Shown here piece by piece: positions 1 through 6,258 of a stretch of 10,917 bases of DNA (the stretch's first letter is position 1; each line of letters starts with the position of its first letter). The stretch covers positions 1 through 10,917 of the forward strand of contig JAPLWZ010000120.1 of assembly GCA_026396335.1 (NCBI GenBank), given 5' to 3'. The position numbers were made by a program, and so were the translations under genes. The DNA comes from Microcaldota archaeon (lineage in GTDB: Archaea; Micrarchaeota; Micrarchaeia; Anstonellales; Anstonellaceae). The notes under the pieces were generated by a model, which was given only the letters and a program-made list of their open reading frames with translations, was not told where the DNA came from and searched no databases.

Positions 1-106
1 ATTCCACTCTTCATTCTCATCCGTTGCAACCGCATCTTCGGGCAGGAGCGGAGGCGGATTCGGCGGAGGCGGCGGAGGAGGGGGCGGCGGTGGCGGGGCA
101 AGATAG
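1..106 (+). CDS. C-terminal fragment of a glycine-run-tailed protein (DUF2207- or TPM-like?)
   Basis: The frame starting at base 2 is open from the window edge to TAG at 104-106 and gives 34 residues. They run from a Ser/Ala-rich stretch (FHSSFSSVATASSG) into RSGGGF, then twelve Gly codons and Ala-Arg. A Ser-rich segment followed by a Gly run at the extreme C-terminus is typical of DUF2207 (YciQ-like) membrane proteins and also of TPM-domain proteins. This is family recall, and the fragment alone cannot separate the two. The Gly codons are mixed GGC/GGA/GGG/GGT, which looks like protein-level selection rather than a DNA slippage tract. The gene lies upstream of, and in the same direction as, the beta-propeller gene, which has its own promoter in the 91-bp gap. 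Being coding is fairly sure; the family is tentative. Confidence 0.7.
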   Translation, partial: FHSSFSSVATASSGRSGGGFGGGGGGGGGGGGAR

Positions 107-153
107 TCTGCAGCAGCAAGCAGCCCTTCCACTCCCGAACGATAACCGAATCA

Positions 154-161
154 TTTATATG
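154..161 (+). promoter_or_regulatory. TATA box and Shine-Dalgarno for the beta-propeller gene
   Basis: TTTATATG lies about 40 bases upstream of the ATG at 198. With the usual archaeal spacing of about 26 bases, transcription would start near 183, leaving a short leader that carries GAGGTG at 186-191, seven bases before the ATG. The ribosome binding site is what fixes the start at 198. Inferred from motif and spacing only. Confidence 0.5.
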
Positions 162-197
162 TTACTAAAGGCCCAGTCAAACACAGAGGTGGGAATT

Positions 198-2522
198 ATG
201 AAAACATTCGCATTATTCGCAATCATTGTGGCAGCAATGCTCCTGTTCGCAGGGTGCACCACAAAGCCAGGCACTGGGCCTGTTTTCCCGAACAAGCCAA
301 ACGGGCAGGTGAATACAACTGCACCTGTTCCAATTGCATCTGGCATCACAAAAACATTTTCTTCCTGGAACGAGCTCTCGGACTTCCTGCACGCGGCAAA
401 CCCGAATTCCGGCTATAACGGCGGCATGATGGGCGGCAGGCTGGGGATAGATAACATGATGGAAAAGGGCGTTGCTGTAAGCGCAGCAGCACCCGCGTCT
501 CCCTCACCTATCTCTTCAGGCGGCTCCTCTACTGATTACTCTCAAACCAATGTGCAGGTAGCAGGCGTTGACGAAGCGGACATGGTGAAGAACGACGGCA
601 AGTACATCTATGTTGTCGGCAACGATTACGGCTACTATGGAGTGGGCCCGTTCTCATTCAACAGCAACGAAGGCACAGTGAAAATAATCGACGCATTCCC
701 TGCAGCAGGCATGAAGCAGGTGGGCAAGGTTTCATTTGAAGGCAGTGCACAGGAAATATTTGTGTACAACGACAAGCTGGTGGTATTCGGATCGCGCTAC
801 GACCAGGTAGCCTACCCCTATCCTATGATGGAGGCAAGGGCAATGTGCCTTAGGTGCATAGTGCCACCTTACTATTCGCAGAACTTTGCATTCATGAAAG
901 TCTATGACATTAGCGACCGCACGGCGCCCAAGCTCGAAAAAGAATACGAAGTAAAGGGCAATTACATCTCTTCGCGCATGATAAACGGGAAAGTATACGG
1001 CGTGTTTTCCGACCCGGCAAACTACAATGACCCCCTCCCGCTTTACGCAGTGGACGGAGTGGCGCAAAAGATAGCGCCATCTGACATAGCGTATTTCGAC
1101 TACCCGGACCAGGGCTATAACTTCAACATATTCCTCTCCGCGGACCTAAGTGATCTCTCAAAGCCTGAAACCCGCAAGGTAATTCTTATGGGTTACGCAC
1201 AGAACCTGTTCGTCTCCCAGGACAACATGTATGTCACCTACACGAAGTATGACTACTATTACCCAGAGTGGGGCGCATTCTCCGACGTTTATGGCGCTTA
1301 CCTCTCAAGCGAGGCAAAGCAGAAGATGGCAGAAATTGACGCAACAAACATGACTGACTGGAGAAAGGACCGCATGAAGATGGCGGACATCTCGGACTAC
1401 GCACAGGAAATCGCGCAGAGTGTGGGCTCGGAAAAACTCCAGACGCTCCAGCAGCAATACTCAGACAAGCTCTCCGCGCTCTACGCAAAGCGCGCCCGCG
1501 ATGCCGAGAAAACGCAAATTCACAAACTCTCTCTCAATGGATTTGTGGAAACAGCAGAAGGCAGCGTGCCTGGCCACGTACTCAACCAATTCTCCATGGA
1601 TGAATCAGGCAGTTACTTCAGGATTGCGACAACAGTGCCGCAGGTATGGGACTGGAACGGACAGGGCTCTGCCCCTTCCTACAACAACATGTATGTGCTT
1701 GACAGCTCTCTCAAGCAGACTGGCAGCGTGGAAAACATCGCGCCCGGCGAACAGATATACTCCGTTCGCTTCATGGGCAACCGCGCATACATGGTCACAT
1801 TCAGGCAGATTGACCCGTTCTTCGTGCTTGACCTGTCAGACCCAGCAGCGCCGAAGATTGCTGGCAAATTGAAACTTCCAGGCTACTCGGACTACCTGCA
1901 CCCCTACGATGAAACGCACATAATAGGCTTAGGCAAGGACGCGACAGTTGACAAGAACGGTCAGACAGCATGGTACCAGGGCGTAAAGCTTACAATGTTC
2001 GACGTATCTGACATTGAGAACCCGAAGGAAGTCGCATCGATAAATATCGGCGACAGGGGCACAGACTCAAACGCACTGCACGACCACAAGGCATTCCTGT
2101 TCTCGAAGGAGAAGAACCTGCTCGTGATACCTGTGCTTGAGGCAAAAATAAACCCGAGCAATTACGCAGGCGACGTTCCGCAGTGGCAGTACGGCGAATA
2201 CGTATTCCAGGGCGCTTATGTGTTCGAAATCAAGCCAGACAGCATCACTCTCCGTGGCAAGATAACGCACGCGACAGAAGAGGAAATGATGAAGTCCGGC
2301 GAGTACTACTGGAGCAATGCAAATGTGCAGAGAAGCTTGTACATGGACAACTACCTCTACACTGTCTCCGACCGATACGTTAAGGCAAGCGACCTTGGCA
2401 CACTTGCGGCGATCTCAAGCGTGAAGATCGGGCAGGATCAGCCGAACAACGGCTACTATGGCGGAGTGCCAACGCCAATGGCATCCGGTTCCGCTGCAAC
2501 ATCCGGCGTTATGGTTAAGTAG
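198..2522 (+). CDS. Secreted beta-propeller-domain lipoprotein (Beta_propel, COG4880-like)
   Basis: The product has 774 residues. It starts with Lys, a hydrophobic stretch and LLFAGC, a lipobox with Cys20 as the predicted lipid-anchored residue, so it should sit on the outer face of the membrane. A low-complexity Pro/Ser/Gly linker follows. Residues 114-140 carry YSQTNVQVAGVDEADMVKNDG, the hallmark I know from archaeal secreted proteins with a C-terminal beta-propeller distantly related to WD-40. Further family blocks are visible: EKTQIHKLSLNG, GHVLNQFSMDE, YSVRFMGNRAYMVTFRQIDP, GYSDYLHPYDETHIIG and GDRGTDSNALHDHKAFLF. Residues about 365-437 form a charged, helix-prone insertion between blades. 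The C-terminal tail (about 745-774) is Gly/Ser/Ala-rich. The ATG at 198 is preferred over the in-frame ATG at 24 because it has a signal peptide and GAGGTG, and the upstream part overlaps the preceding gene in another frame. The ligand and role are unknown; surface binding or peptidase-inhibitor-like scaffolding are possibilities only. Confidence 0.88.
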   Translation: MKTFALFAIIVAAMLLFAGCTTKPGTGPVFPNKPNGQVNTTAPVPIASGITKTFSSWNELSDFLHAANPNSGYNGGMMGGRLGIDNMMEKGVAVSAAAPASPSPISSGGSSTDYSQTNVQVAGVDEADMVKNDGKYIYVVGNDYGYYGVGPFSFNSNEGTVKIIDAFPAAGMKQVGKVSFEGSAQEIFVYNDKLVVFGSRYDQVAYPYPMMEARAMCLRCIVPPYYSQNFAFMKVYDISDRTAPKLEKEYEVKGNYISSRMINGKVYGVFSDPANYNDPLPLYAVDGVAQKIAPSDIAYFDYPDQGYNFNIFLSADLSDLSKPETRKVILMGYAQNLFVSQDNMYVTYTKYDYYYPEWGAFSDVYGAYLSSEAKQKMAEIDATNMTDWRKDRMKMADISDYAQEIAQSVGSEKLQTLQQQYSDKLSALYAKRARDAEKTQIHKLSLNGFVETAEGSVPGHVLNQFSMDESGSYFRIATTVPQVWDWNGQGSAPSYNNMYVLDSSLKQTGSVENIAPGEQIYSVRFMGNRAYMVTFRQIDPFFVLDLSDPAAPKIAGKLKLPGYSDYLHPYDETHIIGLGKDATVDKNGQTAWYQGVKLTMFDVSDIENPKEVASINIGDRGTDSNALHDHKAFLFSKEKNLLVIPVLEAKINPSNYAGDVPQWQYGEYVFQGAYVFEIKPDSITLRGKITHATEEEMMKSGEYYWSNANVQRSLYMDNYLYTVSDRYVKASDLGTLAAISSVKIGQDQPNNGYYGGVPTPMASGSAATSGVMVK

Positions 2523-2545
2523 TTTTTTTCTTTTTTGATTTTTTT
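2523..2545 (+). terminator. T-tract terminator after the beta-propeller gene
   Basis: Immediately after the stop codon there are three T runs (2523-2529, 2531-2536, 2539-2545) broken by single C or GA. This is typical of archaeal intrinsic termination, which needs no hairpin. The last run is also the first part of the direct repeat at 2541-2555. Confidence 0.65.
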
Positions 2546-2555
2546 CAGTAGCCCC
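2541..2555. repeat. 15-bp direct repeat, distal copy (possible att site)
   Basis: TTTTTCAGTAGCCCC here is identical to 3671-3685. The second copy spans the discriminator base and six acceptor-stem bases of tRNA-Gln plus eight bases beyond the tRNA. The match resumes for two bases after one mismatch (GAG versus TAG), giving 17 of 18. Five of the 15 bases are a T run, so the informative core is CAGTAGCCCC. Confidence 0.6.
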
Positions 2556-2643
2556 GAGTTTCTATGGACTCGTTTGGCTCCTCTCTAATTAGTTATAGCA
2601 ATACTATCCAATGCCTAATGAGGTTCCAGCTGCCTAAATGCCC

Positions 2644-3588
2644 TCAGGAAGACTGCACTTTAAAAGCCACTAATCCGGCTGGATAACCCGGGTCAAATGC
2701 AAACCTTCCTGCAGACGTACATGGGTCAATACTGATTGTGCGCGTGTAACAATATCCACTCGCAACTTTCGAATAGTATGCTTCAGTATTAAAATAGCAA
2801 TTAACATCATTGTATTGGCAGTATTCGAACATCTCATTGGAAATATCTAAAGGATCCTGTCCAATGTTACACACTTTGTATGTTAGTACATGAGTTGAGC
2901 AGAATACACTCAAAATTTGAAGGGTTATTTTACCATCCTTGGATGTTCCAACGTCACTGGCACCGTAGAGAGGGCAGTCTATGTCGGTTAATCCATTGCA
3001 GTTCGTTGGACACACGTTGTCCTTCACGTAAGCATCGCATTTTGTTATGCAATCTGCAGAATCAGTAAAGTTCAGTCTGCAGCTTGTTTTACAGTCGTAA
3101 TCAGCACCGCAAGCATTGATGCAATTAGATGCCTCAATATTGCAAGCCGCCTGCTCACATATCCCGTCATTTAGGACACACACAGTCTCGTTTGCAGTCT
3201 GCGTCATCTCCCCAATAGTGTTCGAGGTGTTTGTTTCAGATTCTTTGCAGATACTATTCACGCATACACCATTATTTCCGCAAGGAGTGTTATTGATAGA
3301 GTCGTGTTTGCATGTATAATTAGTTGCTAGACCGCAACTATCTGCAGTGCAAGTATTATTGTCATCGCAGGATGCGGGACATTTTGGACAAGAACTCAAA
3401 TCAGTAACAACACTTCCATCTGGACAGGAATAAGTCTTCGTCGGTTTCGGACAGTTCGCTAAGTCAGTTACTACTGTTCCATCTGGGCAGGCGTATGTCT
3501 GCTTCGGAGTTGGTTGTGCTTGTTGCGCCTGTGAAGCAGAAGCGTTTGCAGCTGGTTGATTATTTGGTGCGCCGAGTGTCTTATTCAT
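2644..3588 (-). CDS. Cysteine-rich repeat protein of unknown function
   Basis: The product has 314 residues and 30 cysteines. A Gln/Ala/Pro-rich head (about 1-30) is followed by two tandem copies of a 21-residue unit of the form TY(A/S)CPDG(T/S)VVTDL..CPK, then by CDDNNTCTADSC and further Cys-spaced motifs. These resemble the C-D-D-x-x-x-C-T-x-D-x-C modules of surface and adhesin-like proteins. The last 100 residues look like a beta-sandwich with fewer cysteines. The many Cys and several N-x-S/T sites suggest a disulfide-bonded extracellular protein, yet no signal peptide or membrane segment is visible. I chose the ATG at 3588 over the in-frame ATG at 3609 because GGTGGG (3595-3600) lies six bases before it. 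A TATA box is at 3624-3631. Base composition is clearly AT-richer than the neighbours, suggesting transfer. I do not recognise the family. Confidence 0.75.
   Translation of the reverse strand: MNKTLGAPNNQPAANASASQAQQAQPTPKQTYACPDGTVVTDLANCPKPTKTYSCPDGSVVTDLSSCPKCPASCDDNNTCTADSCGLATNYTCKHDSINNTPCGNNGVCVNSICKESETNTSNTIGEMTQTANETVCVLNDGICEQAACNIEASNCINACGADYDCKTSCRLNFTDSADCITKCDAYVKDNVCPTNCNGLTDIDCPLYGASDVGTSKDGKITLQILSVFCSTHVLTYKVCNIGQDPLDISNEMFEYCQYNDVNCYFNTEAYYSKVASGYCYTRTISIDPCTSAGRFAFDPGYPAGLVAFKVQSS
3382..3495 (-). repeat. Tandem 63-bp coding repeat (second copy partial)
   Basis: This encodes the two consecutive CPDG(T/S)VVTDL units of the cysteine-rich protein. The first is 3433-3495 and the second about 3382-3432. 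Protein similarity is high and the DNA of the two copies is recognisably related, so this is an internal duplication. Confidence 0.7.
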
Positions 3589-3594
3589 ATCAAT

Positions 3595-3600
3595 CCCACC
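3595..3600 (-). promoter_or_regulatory. Ribosome binding site that fixes the cysteine-rich protein start
   Basis: GGTGGG on the minus strand lies six bases before the ATG at 3588. It overlaps the first codons of the longer reading from 3609, so the shorter start is preferred. Confidence 0.6.
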
Positions 3601-3623
3601 ATCTATCAAGATGCTTCAGAAAG

Positions 3624-3631
3624 TATAAAAA
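3624..3631 (-). promoter_or_regulatory. TATA box for the cysteine-rich gene
   Basis: TTTTTATA on the minus strand lies about 39 bases upstream of the ATG at 3588. It would place transcription initiation near 3601 and leave a short leader with the GGTGGG site. The promoter lies inside the putative insertion, so the gene would bring its own promoter. Confidence 0.5.
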
Positions 3632-3670
3632 TCCACTTTTTTCGTGAGTGGTTGCAAAGTAGTTCTTTTG

Positions 3671-3685
3671 TTTTTCAGTAGCCCC
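3671..3685. repeat. 15-bp direct repeat, tRNA-proximal copy
   Basis: Identical to 2541-2555. Bases 3679-3685 are the discriminator and part of the 3' acceptor strand of tRNA-Gln (minus strand). Bases 3671-3678 lie just beyond the mature tRNA end. Confidence 0.6.
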
Positions 3686-3751
3686 TAGCGGATTCGAACC
3701 GCTGTAACCAGGTTCAAAGCCTGGTGTCCTTGGCCACTAGACGAAGGGGCT
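3679..3751 (-). tRNA. tRNA-Gln (anticodon TTG)
   Basis: Read on the minus strand, the 73-base sequence folds fully. A seven-pair acceptor stem joins AGCCCCT and AGGGGCT. There is a D arm with GG in the loop, a five-pair anticodon stem CCAGG/CCTGG around loop CTTTGAA, a four-base variable region, and a five-pair T stem AGCGG/CCGCT around TTCGAAT. The anticodon TTG is at 3715-3717 and reads CAA, with wobble to CAG. The discriminator is A. CCA is not encoded (ACTG follows). The A1:U72 pair is usual for archaeal tRNA-Gln, which is normally charged with Glu and then amidated by GatDE; that pathway is known for archaea and not shown here. No intron is seen. The gene lies 18 bases downstream of the proS remnant in the same direction. 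Confidence 0.96.
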
Positions 3752-3769
3752 GCATCTTTCTTTTTAGAA

Positions 3770-5043
3770 TTAGTATTGGCGAGCAATATAAACAATTGCG
3801 GTCGCCGTCTTTCCGCAGACAATGCAGTTCCCGTGCGGTTTCTCTGACTTGTCAAACCTAGTGCCGCGCACGTTGCCGCCTGTCTTTTCCTTTACGGACT
3901 CGGCGCACTTCTCACCGTCCATTTCCATCGAGCAGAATGGTGTAGCTACGAGTTTCCCTTTTTCGAGCCCGGACGCAAGCACTGCCATGGTATCTGCCGA
4001 AGAAAGCGTGGCATCAAACGCATCCTGCGCTTTCTTTTTCATGTCGGAAAACATCTTCACTGACTCAGCAAGGATGAATGTTGAAAGTTCCGACTCCTTT
4101 ATTTGCGATTTTACCTTGTTGTCCCTTCTTGCAACCGGGAATATGCCGCTTTCAGCCTCGCGCGCGCCCACTTCAACGCGGAAAGGCACCCCTTTCATCT
4201 CCCACCAGTTGTACTTGTAGCCCGGCGTGGAGTCTGAAGCATCAACTTCCGCGCGCATGCCCGCGCCGCAAAGCATTGCTGCAATTGACTTTGCCTTTGC
4301 AATGACCATCTCCTCATTCCCCTTTTTGGGAATGGGCACGACCATCACCTGAACAGGCGCAAGCGCAAAGGGCATAACAAGCCCCCCGTCATCGCCGTGC
4401 GCGGAAATGATTGCCGCGTATATGCGTGAAATTGCAGGTCCATAGCAAGTCTGGTAGCAGTACTCATACTCGCCTTTTTCATTCAGGAACTTCACATCAA
4501 ACGGCTTGGCAAAATTCTGCCCAAGCAGGTGAGTTGAAGGCAGCTGCAGCACTTTGCCGTCCGGCATCATGCTGTCTGCAGCATAAGTTTTTTCCGCGCC
4601 CGGAAATTTGTCCCACTGCGGCCTCTCAAAAAATATGAACGGCACCCCAAACTCCCCGAAAATGACGTTTTGCGACATCTGCATGTCTTCAATGACCTGC
4701 GCTTCTGCTTCAGCGCAGTTTCTGAGGTGGGGCGCATCGCAAGCCGTTCCTCAAGCACATTGTCGCCGGCTTTCTCCACCCAGAACACTTCGGGCGTAAA
4801 TCCCTTCACGTGCGATGCTTCCTTGTGGAAGTTGCTCTCTGGAATGAGCGCCGGGAACCAGGCCGGCTTATGCCCCTTTGCCTCAAGTTCCTTCTCATAA
4901 ACAGAATACATTTTCTTCATGGACATGACTGACCATGGCATGAACACGACAAAGCCCTTCACATTGTAGCGAAGGTCGCAAAGCCCTGCCTCTTTCGTTA
5001 TTTCAGTGTACCATTCGGAAAAATCCGCCTTCTTGCTCTTCAT
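3770..5043 (-). pseudogene. proS: Disrupted prolyl-tRNA synthetase (archaeal/eukaryal type)
   Basis: Intact ProRS charges tRNA-Pro with proline. From the ATG at 5043, residues 1-110 match the class II N-terminal part: FSEWYTEITKEAGL, RYNVKGFVVFMPW, and motif 1/TxE-loop region ending ERLAMRPTSETA (to about 4714). The frame then becomes nonsense and stops at 4567. ProRS sequence resumes in another frame at about 4713 with AEAEAQVIEDMQ, then VPFIFFERPQWDKFPGAEKT, the motif 3 region HGDDGGLVMP, the anticodon-binding domain, four zinc-domain Cys and the C-terminal Tyr, stopping at 3770. Some 55 residues normally lie between SETA and AEAEAQ, including motif 2 (the FRxE loop that binds ATP). They are absent, so this is a deletion and not a simple frameshift. 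Joined, the parts give about 425 residues against the usual 455-480. Either the gene is dead and another ProRS exists, or the assembly is wrong here. Confidence 0.85.
3785..3792 (-). promoter_or_regulatory. Possible TATA box for tRNA-Gln
   Basis: TTTATATT on the minus strand lies about 37 bases before the mature tRNA 5' end, within the last codons of proS. Transcription would start about ten bases upstream of the tRNA. Read-through from proS is the alternative. Confidence 0.35.
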
Positions 5044-5066
5044 GAGTGTTGATTGCAGGGAAAAAG

Positions 5067-5074
5067 AATAAAAG
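5067..5074 (-). promoter_or_regulatory. TATA box of proS, suggesting a leaderless transcript
   Basis: CTTTTATT on the minus strand is centred about 27 bases before the ATG at 5043, and no Shine-Dalgarno is visible between them. This spacing predicts transcription starting at or next to the start codon. The same T-rich stretch may also terminate the gene ending at 5089. Confidence 0.4.
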
Positions 5075-5088
5075 AGGTCAGTTTGGCA

Positions 5089-5481
5089 TCACACTGGCAG
5101 CTTTACGGTGAAGGAAACGTTATAGTAAGCCCTATCTCCCATTGGTACGCCTATGCCTGGTCCATGCTTCACTTCGCCGACAGCATTCTCGATGATAGCT
5201 CCGGCAAGCTCCTGCGCTGAAAGGCAGTTGTTTACTGCTTTGAGTACGCCATTCCCCCAGCCCGCACTCCATTTCTCATACTTTTTTATGCCAACTAGGC
5301 TATGCGAGGCGCTCACTTTGAGCGTATCTGGGCCAATTTTCACAGTTGTGTGGGGATCGAACTTCTCAACAGTTTTTTTTATCGCGTCAGCCGCTTTTTG
5401 CAGAGGTGCGACTTTCATATCCCGCCCTGGGCCGATGCCTGGCACGCTTTCCTTGCTGAATTTCATGTTTGCAGTAACCAT
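5089..5481 (-). CDS. Small conserved-looking protein of unknown function
   Basis: The product has 130 residues and is cytosolic in appearance, with no signal peptide, no membrane segment and a single Cys. The pattern is KFSKESVPGIGPGRDMKV, then an amphipathic helix (QKAADAIKKTVEKF), beta-type segments (TVKIGPDTLKVSASH), a second helical part (SAQELAGAIIENAVGEV), the Gly-rich HGPGIGVPMGDRAYYN and a final strand NVSFTVKLPV. This alternation looks like a compact alpha/beta fold. I do not recognise the family. The ATG at 5481 is chosen over the ATG at 5487 because GAGGTGG (5488-5494) touches the first ATG but is six bases from the second. It has a TATA box at 5522-5529 and is divergent from the ACT-protein gene, with a 140-base intergenic region shared between them. 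Confidence 0.72.
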   Translation of the reverse strand: MVTANMKFSKESVPGIGPGRDMKVAPLQKAADAIKKTVEKFDPHTTVKIGPDTLKVSASHSLVGIKKYEKWSAGWGNGVLKAVNNCLSAQELAGAIIENAVGEVKHGPGIGVPMGDRAYYNVSFTVKLPV

Positions 5482-5521
5482 CTTCATCCACCTCGAAGGA
5501 ATAATTTACCGTTTGTCGGCT

Positions 5522-5529
5522 ATTTATAA
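5522..5529 (-). promoter_or_regulatory. TATA box of the orphan gene
   Basis: TTATAAAT on the minus strand lies about 44 bases before the ATG at 5481, predicting a start near 5500 and an 18-base leader containing GAGGTGG. Confidence 0.5.
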
Positions 5530-5571
5530 CATTTATTCCAAAAACACCAAATTGTCCCACCTGGAACATAG

Positions 5572-5579
5572 CTTTAAAT
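5572..5579 (+). promoter_or_regulatory. TATA box and ribosome binding site of the ACT-protein gene
   Basis: CTTTAAAT lies about 46 bases before the ATG at 5622. The predicted start is near 5602, and the leader carries GGTGA at 5611-5615, six bases before the start codon. Confidence 0.5.
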
Positions 5580-5621
5580 TGGCAATGCCGCAATAAAATA
5601 ACAGGAAAAAGGTGAATCAAA

Positions 5622-6224
5622 ATGGCAACAACAGCAAACCTCATCAGACTGTACCTTAAGCGCCGCCCGCAGCTCCTTTCAGTCGTGAACAACGGGCTTT
5701 GCAATTATTCCGCACTCGCAAGAAGGCTCCAGAAGGAAATATTCCCGGGCAAGCAGCACGAGTTCACCGCAATAAAGGCCGCGCTCCTCCGCCTGTCAAA
5801 GGAAGACTCATCCGAAGAGCGCGACTGGGAAAAGGGAGTGGAAAAAATCCTCAAGCAAAGCTCTGTAGAGATACGCTCGCACGTGGCAGTCATTTCAAGC
5901 AAGGGAAGCGTTGGTGTGCCTGTAATTGCAATGTCAAATTCCAAATCCGGTGTAATGAGCGTGGTTGACTCGTCATTCGTTCCACAACTCAAAAAGAAGG
6001 GCCTTAAGGTAATAGACAACCTCACACTCGTTATCCTTTGCAGCCCGCTGCAGCTTCAGGACACGCCTGGGTGCGTATCCGCAATACTCGACGCAATTGC
6101 GGCAGAGGGCATAAACGTGCTCGAGTTCATCTCCTGCCACACTGACACGCTGATGGTCGTGAAGAACCCTGACGCAGTGCGCGTGTATGAAATACTCGGC
6201 AAGCTGACTGGCAAGGATGAGTAA
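5622..6224 (+). CDS. Winged-helix-like plus ACT-domain protein, probable regulator
   Basis: The product has 200 residues. The first 60 or so are helical (LIRLYLKRRPQLLSVVNNG, then NYSALARRLQKEI and FTAIKAALLRL) and look like a helix-turn-helix or winged-helix DNA-binding unit. Residues about 83-135 form alternating strands and helix (HVAVISSKG..., FVPQLKKKGLKVI) that may be a first, divergent ACT-like repeat. Residues about 136-195 match an ACT domain, with TPGCVSAILDAIAAEGINVLEF followed by a strand TDTLMVV. ACT domains usually bind amino acids or other small ligands at dimer interfaces, so a ligand-responsive transcription factor is the likely role; the ligand is not readable. The start is supported by GGTGA and a TATA box. 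It is divergent from the orphan gene at 5089-5481, which it could control, though no operator is evident. Confidence 0.8.
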   Translation: MATTANLIRLYLKRRPQLLSVVNNGLCNYSALARRLQKEIFPGKQHEFTAIKAALLRLSKEDSSEERDWEKGVEKILKQSSVEIRSHVAVISSKGSVGVPVIAMSNSKSGVMSVVDSSFVPQLKKKGLKVIDNLTLVILCSPLQLQDTPGCVSAILDAIAAEGINVLEFISCHTDTLMVVKNPDAVRVYEILGKLTGKDE

Positions 6225-6246
6225 GGCTAGGTAATTCTGTTTCCTG

Positions 6247-6254
6247 TTTTTTTT
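6247..6254 (+). terminator. T8 terminator of the ACT-protein gene
   Basis: Eight consecutive T lie 23 bases after the TAA of the ACT gene and just before the end of the convergent pilus operon at 6259. The convergent genes are separated by only 34 bases. Confidence 0.6.
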
Positions 6255-6258
6255 CAGC

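Larger units (their letters stand above)
2541..3685. mobile_element. Possible small tRNA-Gln-associated insertion (AT-rich island)
   Basis: The interval lies between the two 15-bp direct repeats. Its geometry fits integration into a tRNA gene: one repeat is the tRNA 3' end, and the other is at the far end of the inserted DNA, downstream of the tRNA. The interior is visibly AT-richer than its surroundings: hand counts give G+C 19/60 at 2761-2820 and 23/60 at 3301-3360, against 35/60 at 6841-6900. It carries only one gene, for a cysteine-rich protein, and no integrase or transposase. If real it is a remnant, a passively mobilised cassette or a satellite. A chance match of T-tract plus CAGTAGCCCC cannot be excluded. 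Confidence 0.3.

Noticed and set aside
50..97. GGN run as a simple-sequence repeat or G-quadruplex element
   Set aside because: It is in frame as a Gly-rich C-terminus with mixed third positions and ends in a proper stop, so coding explains it.
24..197. N-terminal extension of 58 residues to the beta-propeller protein, starting at the ATG at 24
   Set aside because: It overlaps the Gly-run gene tail in another frame, has no signal-like sequence, and the ATG at 198 has a ribosome binding site, a TATA box and a lipoprotein signal peptide.
1420..1872. 150-codon plus-strand reading frame inside the beta-propeller gene
   Set aside because: It is an out-of-frame shadow; the long frame has conserved family blocks throughout this stretch.
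2555..2572. CGAGT/ACTCG inverted repeat as a terminator or recombination core
   Set aside because: Five pairs with an 8-base loop and no following T run; this is too weak to call.
3382..3495. Cysteine-rich repeats as a metallothionein or ferredoxin
   Set aside because: The cysteines are spread over 314 residues with large loops and no CxxCxxC or CxCxxC clusters typical of those proteins.
4567..4712. Programmed ribosomal frameshifting to rescue proS
   Set aside because: No slippery heptamer is evident, and a frame change cannot restore the missing motif 2 segment of about 55 residues.
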